Source of the DNA: Candidatus Solibacter sp.
GTDB taxonomy: Bacteria > Acidobacteriota > Terriglobia > Bryobacterales > Bryobacteraceae
Reading direction: 5' to 3'
NCBI GenBank assembly: GCA_017883345.1
Contig: JADGNT010000429.1
Location: forward strand, 1 to 5,209
DNA length: 5,209 bases
Translations under genes and position numbers: made by a program
Shown: positions 1 through 5,209 of the stretch, piece after piece
Layout of the letters: the number at the start of each line of letters is the position of its first letter
Numbering within the stretch: position 1 is the stretch's first letter
The notes under the pieces: generated by a model
Told to the model about the DNA's origin: nothing
Seen by the model: only the letters and a program-made list of their open reading frames with translations
Database searches by the model: none

Positions 1-648
1 GTTGACCTCGACCCCCTGCGCGCGCAAGAAGCGATCCAACTCGCGGCGGATGCGCAGGTCTTCATCGAAGCCGATGAAGGCGCTGCCGTTGAGGTCCGCC
101 GGATAAACCTCCGCCCGCATCGCCAGCGGGTGGTTGGGCGGCACCGCCACCTGCATCTCCTCCTCGCGCCACGGGATGGCGGCGATCTCGCGGCTCGATT
201 CCGGGTAGCTCACCAGGCCCAGGTCGGCCGCATCGTCGCGCAGGGCTTCGTAAATCTTGTCGGGCCGCATGTACTCGACGTGCAACTGCGCCGTGGGATA
301 TTTCGCCGCGAACTGCTCCCCCAGGCGGCTCATCTCGCTCAACCCCGCCGAGTAGATGGACACCACCCGAACCGTGCCCTCGACATCGCCCTTGAGCGAT
401 TCCAGCGACAGCGAGAACTCCTCTTCGCGACGCAAAACGTCGCGGCAGAAATCGCTGTACATGCGGCCGGCCTGGGTCAGTTCCAGGGGCCGCTTGCCGC
501 GGTTCAGCAAGATCACTCCCAGACGACGTTCCACCTCCTGCACGTGCTGGCTGGCCGCCGATTGGCTCACCCCACAGTGCTCGGCCCCGCGGCTCATGCT
601 CCTGGTAACCGCAATCTCTCTGAAAAGTCGTTGTTCCCAGAACTCCAC
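1..648 (-). CDS. LysR-type transcriptional regulator, N-terminal 216 residues (3' end outside window)
   Basis: This is a DNA-binding transcription factor that probably controls the divergent glutamate synthase gene and itself. Residues 1-60 form the LTTR winged helix-turn-helix, with the recognition-helix segment VSQSAASQHV at 27-36 followed by the E-x-x-L-G turn (40-44) and L-L-N-R (47-50). Residues about 62-88 are the charged linker helix. From about residue 91 (GTVRVVSIYS) the periplasmic-binding-protein-like effector domain begins, including the A-D-L-G-L-V segment typical of the first subdomain. LTTRs are usually about 300 residues, so roughly 80 are missing beyond the window edge. The start is GTG at 648-646: it places M-E-F-W and Phe9 exactly where LTTRs normally begin, and an in-frame TAG at 675-673 leaves no upstream ATG. 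No good Shine-Dalgarno is visible. Position 6, normally hydrophobic, is Gln. The effector is unknown. The family call is secure, but the target is inferred from position only. Confidence 0.93.
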   Translation of the reverse strand, partial: MEFWEQRLFREIAVTRSMSRGAEHCGVSQSAASQHVQEVERRLGVILLNRGKRPLELTQAGRMYSDFCRDVLRREEEFSLSLESLKGDVEGTVRVVSIYSAGLSEMSRLGEQFAAKYPTAQLHVEYMRPDKIYEALRDDAADLGLVSYPESSREIAAIPWREEEMQVAVPPNHPLAMRAEVYPADLNGSAFIGFDEDLRIRRELDRFLRAQGVEVN

Positions 649-663
649 AGGGACAGCATACCA

Positions 664-676
664 TAAGCATTGCTAA
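664..676. promoter_or_regulatory. Candidate LTTR recognition site (T-N11-A dyad)
   Basis: The sequence TAAGCATTGCTAA fits the T-N11-A LTTR consensus and contains a perfect AGCA-T-TGCT palindrome at 666-674. Extended one base each side (663-677), six of seven position pairs are complementary. Its centre, 670, lies about 66 bp upstream of the inferred gltB start site, the usual position of the LTTR recognition-binding site. It also lies just upstream of the LTTR start codon, so occupancy could limit the regulator's own transcription. The motif is seen directly. Binding is inferred, and T-N11-A is a loose consensus in AT-rich DNA. Confidence 0.5.
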
Positions 677-704
677 TTGTACGTGTTGAATAATTTGCTA
701 TTGT
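670..704 (+). repeat. Imperfect direct repeat in the divergent control region
   Basis: TTGCTAATTGT at 670-680 recurs as TTGCTATTGT at 695-704, identical apart from one deleted A and offset by 25 bp. The first copy covers the right half of the upstream dyad and the second overlaps the proposed gltB -35 element. Repeated half-sites across an LTTR-controlled promoter are common because these proteins bind as tetramers to two neighbouring sites. The repeat itself is certain, but its function is inferred. Confidence 0.5.
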
Positions 705-707
705 CTA
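676..707 (-). promoter_or_regulatory. Possible promoter of the LysR-type gene (weak)
   Basis: On the minus strand TACAAT (681-676) matches five of six bases of the -10 consensus and TAGACA (707-702) matches five of six of the -35 consensus. The gap between them is 20 bp, longer than the preferred 17, so the pairing is doubtful. Use of this -10 would start transcription near 670, inside the candidate LTTR dyad, giving a leader of about 22 bases and a simple route to autorepression. Confidence 0.2.
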
Positions 708-709
708 AT
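693..709. promoter_or_regulatory. Candidate LTTR activation site (ATT-N11-AAT) over the gltB -35
   Basis: ATT at 693-695 and AAT at 707-709 flank an 11-base core, giving a second T-N11-A motif centred at 701. Five of eight position pairs are complementary, so it is less symmetric than the upstream dyad, as LTTR activation sites often are. Its centre is 31 bp, about three helical turns, from the centre of the upstream site, placing both on the same DNA face. It overlaps the proposed -35 hexamer at 701-706. The function is inferred. Confidence 0.4.
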
Positions 710-729
710 ACTAGGGCGGCTGGTACACT
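701..729 (+). promoter_or_regulatory. Candidate sigma-70-type promoter for gltB with extended -10
   Basis: TTGTCT at 701-706 (four of six to TTGACA) is followed after exactly 17 bp by TACACT at 724-729 (four of six to TATAAT). A TGG at 721-723 supplies the TGn of an extended -10. Transcription would start near 736, leaving a leader of about 73 bases before the gltB ATG. Weak hexamers overlapped by an LTTR site would fit an activator-dependent promoter. The prediction rests on consensus matching alone. Confidence 0.4.
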
Positions 730-730
730 A

Positions 731-786
731 CTCTCAAGGCCACCGCCGTTTTGGAAGAAGCCGCCACAGGACTACCCTCTTGAGAG
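731..786. repeat. Perfect 8-bp inverted repeat spanning the gltB leader
   Basis: CTCTCAAG at 731-738 and CTTGAGAG at 779-786 are exact reverse complements separated by 40 bases. As RNA, G739 and U778 could add a wobble pair. If the gltB transcript starts near 736, most of the left arm is not transcribed, so either the repeat acts as paired DNA sites, transcription starts further upstream, or the match is accidental. No run of T follows, so it is not an intrinsic terminator. Confidence 0.4.
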
Positions 787-796
787 CGGAGTATCC

Positions 797-800
797 GAGA
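797..800 (+). promoter_or_regulatory. Weak ribosome binding site of gltB
   Basis: GAGA at 797-800 lies 8 bases before the ATG at 809 and is the only purine-rich stretch at proper spacing. A better-looking GGAG at 788-791 is 17 bases away, probably too far to serve this start. The start codon is supported mainly by the position of the catalytic Cys downstream. Confidence 0.35.
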
Positions 801-808
801 CTAACACT

Positions 809-5209
<4,401 letters not shown>

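Noticed and set aside
130..666. Plus-strand open frame opposite the LysR-type gene
   Set aside because: It is a high-GC antisense shadow of a well-supported LTTR, with an Arg/His/Leu-rich translation and no motif.
62..670. Minus-strand open frame of 202 codons with an ATG at 670
   Set aside because: It is a shifted frame over the LysR-type gene. The helix-turn-helix and effector-domain motifs are all in the GTG-648 frame, and the shifted product shows no family features.
731..786. Intrinsic terminator or attenuator
   Set aside because: The 8-bp arms are 40 bases apart and no U tract follows the second arm, so a classical terminator hairpin is not supported.
736..808. Glutamine or other riboswitch in the gltB leader
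   Set aside because: The leader is short and I see no conserved aptamer elements. Only the long-range inverted repeat is evident.

Overview
The window is a GC-rich bacterial chromosome segment with two divergently transcribed genes, both cut by the window edges, separated by a short AT-rich regulatory region. On the minus strand (1-648) is the N-terminal 216 codons of a LysR-type transcriptional regulator (LTTR). On the plus strand (809-5209) are the first 1467 codons of gltB, the large (alpha) subunit of glutamate synthase (GOGAT). The reading frame is unbroken from the start codon to the last base, and only a short C-terminal tail is missing.

The glutamate synthase carries every expected part in order: a short propeptide ending before the catalytic Cys26, a class II glutamine amidotransferase domain, a central domain, an FMN-binding TIM barrel with the cysteines of a [3Fe-4S] cluster (C-x5-C-x4-C), and most of the C-terminal beta-helix. 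It lacks the insertion typical of ferredoxin-dependent enzymes. It therefore looks like an NAD(P)H-type large subunit that would need a GltD partner, probably encoded just beyond the right edge.

The 160-bp gap (649-808) is the most informative non-coding part. It contains a plausible extended -10 promoter for gltB (701-729). It also has two T-N11-A dyads of the LTTR type, centred near -66 and -35 of the inferred start site and 31 bp apart, about three helical turns. This matches the textbook geometry in which a divergently encoded LTTR controls its neighbour, and it parallels the GltC/gltAB arrangement known in Bacillus subtilis. The local inference is that the LTTR regulates glutamate synthesis from glutamine and 2-oxoglutarate and may regulate itself through the shared site.

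The organism cannot be named firmly. High GC in third codon positions and the flavour of the LTTR would fit an acidobacterium (Solibacter/Bryobacter-like), but this is only an impression. No mobile element, CRISPR array, RNA gene or clearly novel system is visible. The window is an ordinary nitrogen-assimilation locus with an interesting control region.
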